Of a stretch of 64,000 nt of DNA, positions 19,201 through 31,126 are shown one piece after another. The DNA is from Tubiluchus corallicola (lineage: Eukaryota > Priapulida > Priapulimorpha > Priapulimorphida > Tubiluchidae). The stretch covers positions 1 through 64,000 of the forward strand of contig JAQGDQ010000191.1 in assembly GCA_030141605.1 (NCBI GenBank), read 5' to 3'. Under the pieces are notes generated by a model that saw only the letters and a program-made list of their open reading frames with translations, made no database searches and was not told the origin of the DNA. How positions within the stretch are numbered: the first letter of the stretch is position 1; each line of letters opens with the position of its first letter. The translations under genes were made by a program, and so were the position numbers.

Positions 19201-19868
19201 GCAAAATCGTCCATAAGTAGGCAGTTAAGCTTTTTATTATTCAAATATCCCGAATTTCCATTTCCTGGGGATCATTTTAATACCAAGCTCATTACTCTAT
19301 GTTATTTCTAAGCTGAGATAATCTACGTTGAAATTAAGGTGCAGGCTGTGCAGTGAAAAACTTAATGTTTAGAAAATTACCTTTATAGTTAGCCATTGTT
19401 TTCTGTCGCGTTTCTACAAAAACTTAGCAACCGTACAACTGTTGGTTGCCAAGGACTTTGAAAGAACGCGTTGAAGTCTGTTTAAATCCAGCAGATGGCT
19501 CTTCCAGACAAAGATCTGGGCTTGGCACCAGAAAAAACCCAAAGCAAAACGAACTACAAAAGCAAAATGACTGCTTCCAGGAGCTATTATCGGAGTGTGA
19601 ATATACAATTTTTCACAATTGCAGCACTAGTTTCTAGCCAGAAAAGTGGGTAGGGGGTTAAAAAATTAGATTTCTAGTATTTTTTAAACATTTTTTTTTG
19701 ATAATTTCATGCTAGAATATAAAAGCCCAATATATTTAGCATTTGGTTTTATAAAAAACAAAAAATTAACATTTGACCAAATTCTTTGTGCATTCTAGTT
19801 TGAAGCATCATAACATAGTTTTAACTATGCCGACTTATGGACGGTTTTGGTTTGCAAGCAACACAAAT
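19201..19868 (-). mobile_element. E1 MITE-like element, inner copy, left arm
   Basis: Begins GCAAAATCGTCCATAAGTAG and ends CCGACTTATGGACGGTTTTGG. Inverted relative to the outer copy at 15901. Contains TTTCATGCTAGAATATAAAAG and AGCAGATGGCTCTTCCAG as shared blocks. A 63-codon frame without ATG lies inside and is identical in the mirror arm; it is not considered a gene. Confidence 0.7.
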
Positions 19869-22091
19869 AAGCTTCTACAACTTAAAATCTTACTCTTATT
19901 ATGTATATTCATTTTATAACATATTGGCTGGGTTATAATTATCATTGTTTTGCTTTTTGTCTATCGTTTTGTTATATATATATAAATATATATAAATATA
20001 TTTAACTGCATTTTCACCACACGGTTATTTAAGATTATATAGAGAAATTTTTAACTAATGATCAGCCAGATTTAAACAGATCAATTTGCTCAGTAAAACA
20101 GTAATAACATAATTTATTCTCAGTTCTAGTCGTGAGTTAAATATTGCTTATATATATAGTGTCATCCCAGTATCGCTTTTATCTACTGAAGGATAGCTCT
20201 ATTGGTTGACCAATATTGTCTTTCACCAACCTATTTTGCAGTAAATAATAAAGAAATACGCTTATTTGTTTTATTTATATCATGAACGTGAAAATAAATT
20301 CACGTTTGAATTTAACTGAATTGAAATTGCAGCAAGTAACAGAAAGTTCGTCAAATATATTCTCTACAACATAGAATTGTTCTAATACAAAAATTCACAC
20401 GAACACATAACTTCCCTCGTACAGGTGCTAGCAGAAGTCATCTTGAACAATATCAAATCTGTATTATTGTAGACATTCAGTGTTCTCTTAAATATCAAAG
20501 TCCCAACATCTGGACTTTTATTCCCCAAGAAATTAAAAACAAATTAACTTATTAACATATCAATAACTCTTCGTAGATCTGTGATATGCTAAAAGTAGAG
20601 TAATTTTTGCTAAACTAACCGTAATTCGTAACTACTATTTTCCTTACTTCCACTGTACTTGAGGTAACTCTATTATTTCCAGCGGGTTTTTCTATTAAGT
20701 GTAAATTAAATTCACTAATAACGTCAACTTATGCTATTTAAGTTGATATTGCATTTAGTTTTTTTAAATACTAGGTAAAAGAAAATTAGCAATGCACAAT
20801 TCACACTGAATCCGGTTATTACAAGGCTTTAATTAATAAAATATTAATAAGATTATTTCTGTCGTACTGCACAAATCCTATGCATTATAGCTCAAATGTA
20901 TGTTACGAAGGCAAGGTACTCCTTATGTATAATTTATATTTATTATTTTTGTAATCGCTAATGCTCAATTTTTTGCTCATCCTAAAGAATTTCAAGATAC
21001 ATTTGCTTTCAACTTTTTCTTTCGTGACTCAACAAACATGTTTACCCACTTTTGCTAGCTACAAGCGAAAAAATTATTTTTTCTTTCTATAGTTCTAAGT
21101 CCTAACCATAATAATAATTTTGGATACATAAAATAATCAAAGTTTAACGTGATACATATTTTAAAGATTGAACAGAAACTAACACCTTTGTGTTATAAAT
21201 TAATCGACAATTGTCTTAAATGCAATCTGATAATTCTTAACTACTTGGTACTTGCCATTAATTACATACATATCTAATAATTCTGAGAGGGTGGCTGACC
21301 TCGATAACTTATAGTTCCTTCACCACTAATCAGTAATCACTTTTCTCATTGTCATATTGTCGTATGTTGTACAGAATTATAGATCACTTAGTTATGTATT
21401 TTGCTATTGTAAAAAAATGGTGATAAACTAGTAAACTTACTTACTTATATTCCTTTGTGTCTCAATGCTGTTATTACAATCAATTATTTTCGCCCTGACT
21501 GCTTTTATTGATGGTAATTTATATAGCATTGTTGTCAGTTATTTTAATTTTGGATAAGTATTTTAGAGTTAAAATATTTGGTTGTGCGCCTATAGCTGTG
21601 TCCCTTTTTGGAAAAACCAAGGCTACTAAAACGTAATATCTTTGTCGTGCAGAAATAACGTGAAAAGAGAAAAGTTTTTGGGTGCCACTGTTTCTTGAAA
21701 GTATCCCCATATTGCAAGACGCTGTACCAATTTTCACTAAGTTGATTTAGATTTTTCTAGATTTTACTTTCTTTTTCTCTCTTTTGAGTAATACGGTTCG
21801 GTATATATAACTGAATGTAGAATTCACGTACAGTTGAACATAACAGGCTTAATTTTTGTAAGAAGACCGAAAAGATTTGTGAAAGCGTTGTTGCAAATTT
21901 ACTTAAAAAGATATAATAATTATTTACTTAACTAATGTTCTCGTAAGCTGTGTTTGGACTGGAGTGAGAGAAAAACACGAGTTACTATCGATAAAAATTT
22001 TACCGTACTTTTTCTGATAGTAGCTGTGAGATCATTTACCGTTTACTGTGAATGCTCTCAGCACTTTTTATGGAGAACTCGCAGCAGTTCC

Positions 22092-22814
22092 GGCGCTATT
22101 ACACTTTCGCACCGCCTAGCTTTTTATAGGTTATTACTCGTTTTTAGGCTCGTAAGTCATCATTCTATTATTCTTACGTCATCAGTGAATGTTTCCGCTA
22201 ATCTAATTGTAATTTAATCTTATTTAGGCATAATTACGCTGTATTCACAGTTCGACACAGTATCGCCATCTTGTTTGTGTGTGTGGTCACGTGACGAATT
22301 TCGTACTAGTTTATGCATTATCAGGGCCTAGCTTAAAAGGCACGTGACACACTTTCATCTTCACCGCATTTACGAAATAAAGAAAAAACCTTTACTTTTT
22401 TATAACCTAATAGTGATAATACTACAGTAATAAATAAAATTAATGATAAATAACTGTAGTGGTCTAAAATAATTTCCCGCGATACGATACAAACTCCCGT
22501 AGCTGCAACCCTAATAATCATAAATTATGCGAAAAAACTAAAAATACAGGTTAAGGCCCACTACGTCACTGCGCGAGAGCGATTGCGCAGCAGTGATGTA
22601 AACACGGTTATTCACGTGCAGCTTTTAATGGCGGCAGTAGGTAAGTAATGCATGATTTTAATCTGATTTTAATCTGTACTTATAAAGCGTACGCAGCAAT
22701 AATATTATGGGAATATGGTGTATATTACGCCTGTTGGTCTGCTTTCTGGCCTGTAGGCGTGAAAACAACCAATAGGCCAGGAAAAGCTAGACGGTGCGAA
22801 AGTGTAATAGCGCC
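22092..22814. mobile_element. Non-autonomous DNA element with 33-bp TIRs and 8-bp TSD
   Basis: The left end is GGCGCTATTACACTTTCGCA followed by CCGCCTAGCTTTT. The right end reversed is the same except for one base (CCGT). Both sides are flanked by GCAGTTCC (22084-22091 and 22815-22822). An 8-bp duplication fits hAT or P-type elements, but the terminal bases are not the usual hAT CAGGG, so the superfamily is open. It has no transposase. The interior is GC-richer around 22555-22640. Confidence 0.85.
22555..22641 (+). promoter_or_regulatory. Promoter/first-exon-like patch inside the DNA element
   Basis: A GC-richer patch (GCGCGAGAGCGATTGCGCAG, then TTCACGTGCAGC) leads to ATGGCGGCAGTAG followed by GTAAGTAA, which reads as a minimal first coding exon (MAAV) with a perfect splice donor at 22641. 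GTCACGTGAC (near 22288) is a symmetrical E-box-type site. There is no downstream exon to support it. Confidence 0.2.
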
Positions 22815-23194
22815 GCAGTTCCTTATTTCTGTAGAGACAAACAGCTGTCAAAATTCGAGATGCAAAATCTTTCACAAGGTTTGCTTGCAGTTACTGTTGG
22901 TTAATACTCAGCAGTTTTTCGGCAAGAAAACTCTAGTCAGAATACGCCATAAACTTTTTCTTGTCCAGGCCAACAATAAAAATACCTTTTCTGTTTTTCT
23001 ATTTTTTATCGCACACCCAGCTGGGAATTTTATAAGTTCGTATAAGTGATTCATATATGACTTATTTGACACTGTCATATAAAAGCATATTTATTTCTTT
23101 AATTACAATGTAAAACCCAATAATTATTATAACATGGTTCTTTAGGGGATGCAAGACTCGGCCATGTTTTACCATGGCTAACTTTCGGCTGGGG

Positions 23195-23290
23195 TTGCCA
23201 TCCGTAAGTTGGCAATTAAGCATTTCTAGTTATTCACATATCCCGAATCTTCATTTCATGAGGATCATTTTGATACCAAACTCATTGGCT
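23195..23290 (-). repeat. E1 relic in the spacer
   Basis: ATCCGTAAGTTGGCAATTAA, then CACATATCCCGAATCTTCAT, then GGATCATTTTGATACCAA matches the 19201 end of E1 with many changes, so it is an older fragment. Confidence 0.55.
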
Positions 23291-24261
23291 TTTAACACAT
23301 TTGTGTGATTACACAAAGAATTCACAATTATTATTAAACAAAACAAACTTGTGAATTAAATAATTTTCTGGCGAATTTCGAATGTGTGCATTGCTGTAAA
23401 CATCGCCATGTTTCGCATCTTTGGCACGAATGAGCAAGAACTGCGTATGAGATACTAAAAGCGTTTTTGGCTACTAATGTTTGTTTAGCAATCTCTAATG
23501 ACCTCTTGACTGTACTCGTAACATCATTCGTCTTGTTCAACAAAAAAATGGCAGTTCTTCAAACTTAATATCTCTAATAATAATATAATTTCCACAAATA
23601 TAATTTACTTGTCTGTTAGTTAAAACTCTTAAAGTGAAAGAAATATATGACATGTATTGTCTTCATTTCATGTATCAGTATCATAATTGACTACTTCCAC
23701 CAGCTTTTCAGTCATACTTTAGTCCAGTTTCAAATCAACATGATCATTACACAAGATATTCAGTCGAAAGCTATGTACTCCCTCTTCCAAAAACAAATAT
23801 AACGAAACAGTCATCAAAATACAATGCTATTAAAATATGGTCATCAATTCCGCGTTAAATGAAAACTCTTAATCTTTATCAATTTAAAAAAGCATCAAAG
23901 AATTACCTACTGCAATGGTATAATTAACTCACAATTTTACTCATCCTGATCTTAAGTTACTAACAAAACTTATTTTGTTCTAATGTACGTTATAACTGAT
24001 GAAAATGTAATGTTAATTGTCAATTGTTTCACTTATCTGGAAGAGGACTCGAAATCTCAAGGCTCCTTCCTCCTCCTCACAGTAACTCGCATAGTTTATT
24101 TACGTTTTTTTCAATGTAATATCAACTTGTATGTATGTTTGAGTTGCTGTGGAATAAATTCATAATTCAAAAATAATTCAATAATCAAGTGATACAAAAT
24201 CAAAGGAAACAAGTTTTAGAGTAAGTTTATAATAAAATAAAATGATTTTAAGTTGTAGAAG

Positions 24262-24925
24262 CTTATATGTGTGCTTGCAAACCAAAACCGTCCATAAGTC
24301 GGCATAGTTAAAACTATGTTATGATGCTTCAAACTAGAATGCACAAAGAATTTGGTCAAATGTTAATTTTTTGTTTTTTATAAAACCAAATGCTAAATAT
24401 ATTGGGCTTTTATATTCTAGCATGAAATTATCAAAAAAAATGTTTAAAAAATACTAGAAATCTAATTTTTTAACCCCCTACCCACTTTTCTGGCTAGAAA
24501 CTAGTGCTGCAATTGTGAAAAATTGTATATTCACACTCCGATAATAGCTCCTGGAAGCAGTCATTTTGCTTTTGTAGTTCGTTTTGCTTTGGGTTTTTTC
24601 TGGTGCCAAGCCCAGATCTTTGTCTGGAAGAGCCATCTGCTGGATTTAAACAGACTTCAACGCGTTCTTTCAAAGTCCTTGGCAACCAACATTTGTACGG
24701 TTGCTAAGTTTTTGTAGAAACGCGACAGAAAACAATGGCTAACTATAACAGCGATTTTCTAAACATTAAGTTTTTCACTGCACAGCCTGCACCTTAATTT
24801 CAACGTAGATTATCTCAGCTTAGAAATAACATAGAGTAATGAGCTTGGTATTAAAATGATCCCCAGGAAATGGAAATTCGGGATATTTGAATAATAAAAA
24901 GCTTAACTGCCTACTTATGGACGAT
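24262..24925 (+). mobile_element. E1 MITE-like element, inner copy, right arm
   Basis: Mirror of 19201-19868, with only scattered single-base differences visible. Confidence 0.7.
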
Positions 24926-25095
24926 TTTGCTGTTTTAATTTGACATTTAATTATCAGCAAATGACACCAGTGTGAACATTGTTTTAAATTGTTTTGACAA
25001 TTTAATGCAACAGGTAATTACAGTGTCTGACATCCAGTTAAATTAAAGTAGTTAACTACATTTCTTGCTTTGCAGAGTTTTCAATACATTCTAGG

Positions 25096-26925
25096 ATGGA
25101 TGAAGATGAGAGTCCATTAGTAAAATCAGAGCCGCCTTCTTTGCCGGTTGAAGCATCCCATCACGGGAGCGAAACGTACGACATTAAAATACTGAAACCA
25201 GCAGATTCGTCAGAAGAACAAGGTCTACAAAGACTTCCTCGTTCATCCAGTGAAATTGTCTCTCAGACTGATGTAGATGCAGTTGTCGTAAAAGTTGAAT
25301 CAGAAGCGAAAGATGGTGCTGATGCAAACGGCAATTCCAAAAACGGGTCTTGTTTTGGTAACTTTATTAATAGAAAATCGACAGTTGCTGATGCTGCCAA
25401 TAGTGCAAGTTCTAGGCTTGATTTAAATGTTACTAACTCCCAATCAAATGTAGGTTGTTATTCTGTGGAAAACAATGACACTGTTAAACAATGTGTGAAA
25501 AACAATGACACTGTTAAACAATGTGTGAAAAACAATGACACTGTTGAACAATGTGACAACAGCCGCGATTCTTCAGACCATGTTGTAGTAAGTGAAGCAT
25601 CTCTGAGCTCTGCAGGAGATACGCCATTAATCAAATCTGCGAGTCAGGGACGGCCATATAAATGTCAGCATTGTGAAGGTGCCTTTACTAGTCCGAGTCA
25701 CTTGAAACGCCATCTGTTCACACATACCGGCGTGAAACCATTCACGTGCGTTAAGTGCGGCGGCACTTTTTCCAGCAGCAGTTATTTGAAGAAGCATTTG
25801 ATGGAACACTCTGGAACAAAGCCTCACAAATGTACTCAGTGCGACGCCGCATTCGTATGGCCAAGTCATTTGAAGCAGCATTTGCTTAAACATTCGAATG
25901 AAAAACCTTTTCAGTGTTCACAGTGTACGGCCTCTTTTGCCAGGTTGGGTCATTACAACAAACATCTTACCTCTCATGTTAGCAAAATCAAAAACTGTCA
26001 AGCCAGTGGTCAATGCGAGTCTACACTGGACAAAAATGGTGCCGAACCTAATGTCCACCCTGCACCACTGCCATTTAAGTGTGACTACTGCAAACTCGCT
26101 TTCAAAAATTCCAGAAATTTAAGCAGACATTTGATGAATCATAAGACTGAAAAGCTTTACAAGTGTGATCAGTGTGGCTATGCATGCTATTATATGAGCA
26201 GCTTGAAAATGCACATAGAAACGCATTCAAAACAGAAGCCTTACATCTGCACCCACTGCGCTGCAACTTTTAGCTGTGCGGGTAACTTAAATCGACACCA
26301 GTTGTCGCATTCGGGCGACAAACCTCATCTTTGCAATTTTTGCGGAGCGGCTTTTGGACAGCAGTGCTTGCTGACGCGCCATCTGTTGACTCACAGCGGT
26401 GAAAAACCTTACAAATGTGAGCTATGTGGCAAAGCTTTTTCCCAGTCAGGAACACTACAGCGGCACTTGAAGAGGCACCAAGGTGGAAGACCGCACGGCT
26501 GTCACCTGTGCGACGCTTCGTTTACGGAACCCGGTAGCTTAAAACAACATCTGAGGGGTCACACCGGGGAGAGACCGCACACGTGTGCATGGTGCGGGGC
26601 AAGTTTTACTCGATCGTACCTACTGAAAAGGCATTTAATGACTCACACGGGAGAAAAACCTTATTCTTGTTCGCAGTGTGAAGCTTCGTTCTCTAATCTT
26701 TCATCGTTGAAGAGCCATAGATTGAAACATACGGGGCACCCTCGGCCTCATTCGTGTCAACATTGCGGTGCTGCCTTCAGCGAGCTACGATACTTAAAGG
26801 AACACATCACGGTTCACACTGGAATCAAGCCATACTTATGCAGTCTATGTGGAGCTAATTTTGCTAGGCAAAGCTACTTAAGGAAACATAGGTTAAAACA
26901 CTCAAGAAATACTTTACAAGTATAA
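25096..26925 (+). CDS. 14-finger C2H2 zinc-finger protein, right-arm copy, 609 aa
   Basis: Same organisation as the left-arm gene: acidic N-terminus with SUMO motifs at K10 and K66, then four plus ten C2H2 fingers (first C-Q-H-C near residue 185, last C-S-L-C near 580). It differs by one extra ten-residue VKNNDTVKQC unit, a three-residue C-terminal extension (LQV) and about ten substitutions (for example M/T27, E/D and I/V before the fingers, and V/A in finger 13). None of these falls at the predicted helix -1, 2, 3 or 6 contact positions, so both proteins should bind the same DNA. The start is the ATG after TTCTAGG, with a probable 5' UTR intron acceptor TTGCTTTGCAG just upstream. Both copies look intact and under constraint, or too young to have decayed. 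Confidence 0.92.
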   Translation: MDEDESPLVKSEPPSLPVEASHHGSETYDIKILKPADSSEEQGLQRLPRSSSEIVSQTDVDAVVVKVESEAKDGADANGNSKNGSCFGNFINRKSTVADAANSASSRLDLNVTNSQSNVGCYSVENNDTVKQCVKNNDTVKQCVKNNDTVEQCDNSRDSSDHVVVSEASLSSAGDTPLIKSASQGRPYKCQHCEGAFTSPSHLKRHLFTHTGVKPFTCVKCGGTFSSSSYLKKHLMEHSGTKPHKCTQCDAAFVWPSHLKQHLLKHSNEKPFQCSQCTASFARLGHYNKHLTSHVSKIKNCQASGQCESTLDKNGAEPNVHPAPLPFKCDYCKLAFKNSRNLSRHLMNHKTEKLYKCDQCGYACYYMSSLKMHIETHSKQKPYICTHCAATFSCAGNLNRHQLSHSGDKPHLCNFCGAAFGQQCLLTRHLLTHSGEKPYKCELCGKAFSQSGTLQRHLKRHQGGRPHGCHLCDASFTEPGSLKQHLRGHTGERPHTCAWCGASFTRSYLLKRHLMTHTGEKPYSCSQCEASFSNLSSLKSHRLKHTGHPRPHSCQHCGAAFSELRYLKEHITVHTGIKPYLCSLCGANFARQSYLRKHRLKHSRNTLQV

Positions 26926-26995
26926 ATTCACAGCCTAGTGATTCAAAATGAGATTTTATCAAGCACATTTAACAGGTGCTTTCTTGGAGTACTAA

Positions 26996-27560
26996 GATAA
27001 GATAAGATAAGATAAGATAATATTTATTTTCATCGGTATGATATAAAACAGTACATATTTGTAAAACATGAGCTTAAAGCTCGTAAACCGATATCAAACA
27101 TAATGTATATGAGCGATAACATACATGGTAATAATATGTACTTCTTAAAATCTTTTGGATGTCACCAGAGGTATTGGTGCTAGAAAAATTTATAACTACA
27201 TGAAGACAGTAAAAATTTTAGGCAGTAACATTTTCAGAAATTTACACAAAAAGCTATGTAGGTCAATAAAAAATTTTCCAGCCAACATATTCAGCATTTA
27301 ATTACGACTTGACAAAATTGGGAAGTTCGCTGAATTTACAAATGGCACATTTACATGATACACCAGTCCATGAGTTAATTAGACGTTTAAATTCCCCAAG
27401 ATTTTCAGCCATTCGGAGACAGTTTGGTAATTCATTCCACAATGTGGCTCCATAATAGGAGAAACTTTTCTTGTCATTGTAACACCATCATATGTAGGGT
27501 GTTCTGCAATGTTCATTTTTCTGAGGAAGTAGCAAGAAACAAGTTTATTAAAAATAAAAA
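26996..27560 (-). mobile_element. 3' end of a non-LTR retrotransposon, right arm only
   Basis: On the minus strand the sequence ends in ATTATC followed by repeated TTATC (plus strand AAGAT repeats at 26996-27020), a microsatellite-type LINE tail. Upstream, near 27475-27330, it encodes SFSYYGATLWNELPNCLR and a Cys-containing end (SCKCAICKFS), the kind of C-terminus seen after reverse transcriptase in CR1/L2-like LINEs. The left arm has the uninterrupted sequence here (mirror of ~17155), so this inserted after the palindrome formed or was lost from the left. ACT repeats at the edges hint at a short target duplication. Confidence 0.75.
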
Positions 27561-27702
27561 CTGGTTCTTATTTGACAGTATTAGCATCTAGCCAATGAGT
27601 AGTAACATAGAAATAATGATTACTCCATTGTTGCTTAGTAAGATGAATGCTCATTGGTGGATCAGATGTTTTTGACATCGTAATTTGTTTTGTTGTTTAC
27701 AA

Positions 27703-28221
27703 AGGGATGAGAATTTTTCGCGGATACGTGGAATTCCGAGTTTTTGGAAGACCAGTAGTGCCATTTTTGTAAATCGCGTAAATTCATTGAGAAAATTTTT
27801 ACGGACCCAGTACATTATTTCACTAGCTGACCGCTAGATGGCAGGCCGTCACTTTGTTTACATCACGTACATCGGTGTAGCCAAGTGTATATCTCTATGA
27901 ATAAAAATATAGAATCAATTGTGCAGAGTTATTTGAGTCAATTGCAGACAGTTTTTATATACTTTTGCATATGAGCGGCCAGTACTTAGGTGTTTTTGAA
28001 ACAATTAGGTATCATATATCCTTGATAGTTGGGTATTTTAAATTTTGCATGAAACAAGGTAATTGATATTTTAAGTCCACTTAGAGGTTCTCTATGGTAA
28101 CAAAATTGCAAGTTGTTGCTGGCTCCAAGGGGGATTTGCCCCTCAACCCCAATGGGGGCCTAGGTGGCCCAAAATCCCCGGCCTGTTTCAGAGTTTCTTG
28201 CAGTTTGTCATTCTCATCCCT
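27703..28221 (-). mobile_element. AGGGATGAGA-ended MITE, right arm (519 bp)
   Basis: Mirror of 16516-17034 with identical length. Starts AGGGATGAGAATTTTTCGCG and ends AGTTTGTCATTCTCATCCCT. Confidence 0.85.
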
Positions 28222-28223
28222 AA

Positions 28224-28838
28224 ATGTGTGCTTCATAGCAAAATTGTCCATAAGTCGGCAATCCTTTTTATACCAAAGTCATCGCCGTATTTTATTGCTA
28301 AGCTGAGATAATCCACATTGAAGTTGAGGTGCAGGTTGCACACAGAAAAACATAATCTTGAGAAAATCACTGTTAAAGTCAGCCACTGTTTTTGTCGTGT
28401 TTCTACAAAACACTTAACAACCGCACAAATGTTGGTTGCTATGGACTTTGCAAGAACACATTGGTGTTATGTTTAAATCCAGTAGATGGCTGTTCCTGGC
28501 AAAGATCTGGGTTTGTCAACACTAAAAACCCGAAATAAAATGACTGCTTCCATGAGCTTCTAGCGGAGTTGAAAAATTAAGTTTTTTACAATTGCAGCAC
28601 TAGTTTCTAACCAGAAAAATGGATACTCAGTTATAAAATTTGATTTCCCTATTTGTTGGACATTTTCTTGATAATTTGATGCTAGAATGTAAAAGTTCAA
28701 TATATTTAGCATTTGTTTTTATAAAAGACAAAAAGGTGACATTTGACCAACTTTTTGGTGCTTTCTACTTTGAAACATCATAACATTGTTTTAACTATGC
28801 CCACTTATGGACGGTTTTGGTTTTTCAAGCACACATAT
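28224..28838 (-). mobile_element. E1 MITE-like element, outer copy, right arm
   Basis: Mirror of 15901-16512, from AAATGTGTGCTTCATAGC to GGTTTTTCAAGCACACAT. Confidence 0.7.
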
Positions 28839-29211
28839 GTGCCAATGAGTAGCAACATAGAAATAATGATTACTACATAGAAATAATGACTACTCCAATG
28901 CTGCTGTGTAAGGTGAATGGTCATTGGTGGATCAGATGTTTTTGACATCATAATTTGTTTGCTGTTTAGAAATATTGATGTGCTCTGTAGTGCACTATTT
29001 GAGAGTAGCAACATCCTCTCAGCTATGTTTTTAAATGGCCACATTATGTTGCTATTATGAATTTATGATCTGTTATCAAATTTCATTTCAAATGTAACAA
29101 CATCCCATGTAGAGAAGAGAACGACATTTGCAATTCTTTGACCAGTGGCCAGGGTCATATCAAGACTTTACAATGCCTTTGGTTGATAGTTCTGTCGCAC
29201 CAATCTCTACT

Positions 29212-29535
29212 GTGTTATTTATGTATGTGCATTAAATAATTACTTGTGGTGTATTAGAAACACTATTAACCTGGTCATTATTAATTACATGTATTTGCAT
29301 AGTGCTTGCTAATTGTATAATACCTTGCACCTGTTCGTTATGTGGCACTTATATAGGAGCAGGCCTCAGTAACTGCCTATGGTGTGTTATAAAATGCATC
29401 CTTCACGTGAATATGAAAATGAAAGTATACACATTTTCCGAGCAGAATAAATTTTTTTTCTAAAATGTGACATTCTCAAACTTTGGGGGCCTAGGCTATA
29501 GTCTAGACTCTAGTTAGTCCATTAGTTAATATGCC
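29212..29535 (-). repeat. hAT-end-like interspersed repeat, copy 3 (right arm)
   Basis: Mirror of 15131-15450. Ends TTAGTTAATATGCCCCTGG. Confidence 0.65.
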
Positions 29536-29659
29536 CCTGGTAGCGACATCTAAAGAAAATTGTGAAGTTTCTTTACTGTTACAAGGCTTCACTCAATGTC
29601 ACATTTTAATAAAATCATTTAATACAAGTTTCTTATGTAAATAATTTTAATTCTCAAAA

Positions 29660-30847
29660 CTGCTATGATTACAACGTACAGCCATGAGTTACCGAGTATT
29701 CATCTTAACAACATAATTAATAAACATAACTTATTAATTCTCAAAAGTGCTATGATTACAACATACAGCCATGAGTTACCGAGTATTCATCTTAACATAA
29801 TTAATAAAAACAACTTATTAGTTCTCAAAAGTGGTATGATTACAACGTACAGCCATGAGTTACCGAGTATTCATCTTAACATAATTAATAAATATAACTT
29901 ATTAATTCTCAAAAGTGTTATGATTACAACGTACAGCCATGAGTTACCGAGTATTCATCTTAACAACATAATTAATAAACATAACTTATTAATTCTCAAA
30001 AGTGCCATGATTACAACGTACAGGCATGAGTTACCGAGTATTCATCTTAACAACATAATTAATAAACATAACTTATTAATTCTCAAAAGTGCTATGATTA
30101 CAACGTACAGCCATGAGTGACCGAGTATTCACCTTAACAACATAATTAATAAACATAACTTATTAATTCTCAAAAGTGCTATGATTACAACGTACAGCCA
30201 TGAGTTACCGAGTATTCACCTTAACAACATAATTAATAAACATAACTTATTAATTCTCAAAAGTGCTATGATTACAACGTACAGCCATGAGTTACCGAGT
30301 ATTCATCTTAACAACATAATTAACAAACATAACTTATTAATTCTCAAAAGTGCTATGATTACAACGTACAGCCATGAGTTACCGAGTATTCACCTTAACA
30401 ACATAATTAATAAACATAACTTATTAATTCTCAAAAGTGCTATGATTACAACGTACAGCCATGAGTTACCGAGTATTCACCTTAACAACATAATTAATAA
30501 ACATAACTTATTAATTCTCAAAAGTGCTATGATTACAATGTACAGCCATGAGTTACCGAGCATTCATCTTAACAACATGATAAAAACAACTTATTAGTTC
30601 TCAAAAGTGGTATGATTACAACGTACAGCCATGAGTTACCGAGTATTCATCTTAACATAATTAATAAATGTAACTTATTAATTCTCAAAAGTGTTATGAT
30701 TACAACGTACAGTCATACCGAGTATACATCTTAACAACATAATTAATAAACATAACTTATTAATTCTCGAAAGTGCTATGACTACAACGTACAGCCATGA
30801 GTTACCGAGTATTCATCTTAACAACACAATTAATAAACATAACTTAA
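29660..30847. repeat. 87-bp minisatellite, about 14 copies (right arm)
   Basis: AGTGCTATGATTACAACGTA followed by CAGCCATGAGTTACCGAG recurs about every 87 bp, with occasional shorter units lacking AAC. It is an expansion of the five-unit left-arm array. Long plus-strand frames through it are periodic artefacts. Confidence 0.95.
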
Positions 30848-31126
30848 TAATAATAATAATGATAATAATCTTTATTTAAAGTCGGCTTTTGGGTCAACAA
30901 TTAACATTAGCTCAAAGAGCTATTATCGCCGACTGTAAATAACAACCTACAACTACATAACAGAGACTATTATTACCCCACTTTTACCCTAAATACCACG
31001 CGTCAGGCAGGGCAACAGCAGGTACCATTTTTAAAGTCTTCGGTATGACCCGACCGCTGGTTCAAACTCACGACCTCCCAGACCGAAAGCAGACGCATTA
31101 CCACTAGACTAAACCGTCTGGTCAAA
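30847..31126 (-). mobile_element. tRNA-derived SINE (right arm)
   Basis: Inverse of 14303-14582, from the TAATAATAATGATAATAATC tail to the box A complement TTACCACTAGACTAAACC. One box A base change (GCATTA for GCGTTA) is visible. Confidence 0.8.

Larger units (their letters stand above)
13205..19893 (+). repeat. Left arm of a giant imperfect palindrome
   Basis: The whole interval reappears in reverse complement at 24246-32487 in the same order: minisatellite unit, TTTTGCTGTGTAAAACG-type region, SINE, 87-bp array, hAT-like repeat, E1, MITE, zinc-finger gene, inner E1. The inner edge is TTGTAGAAGC/GCTTCTACAA at 19870-19893 and 24246-24262. Length differences between arms are accounted for by tandem-array expansions and one ~565-bp LINE fragment in the right arm. 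Confidence 0.92.
19894..24245. other. Palindrome spacer, no gene recognised
   Basis: About 4.35 kb of AT-rich sequence not mirrored. It holds an ATATAAAT simple tract (19975-20010), an element with 8-bp target duplications (22092-22814) and an E1 relic (about 23195-23290). Reading frames at 21519, 21954, 22648 and 23334 show no recognisable domains. Confidence 0.6.

Noticed and set aside
19446-19637. 63-codon frame (mirrored at 24494-24685)
   Set aside because: Lies inside the E1 element, begins with TTG, and identity between arms is explained by the recent palindrome.
29665-30597. Two long plus-strand frames of 29-residue repeats
   Set aside because: Same 87-bp minisatellite. Frames are interrupted by unit-length variation and show no coding constraint.
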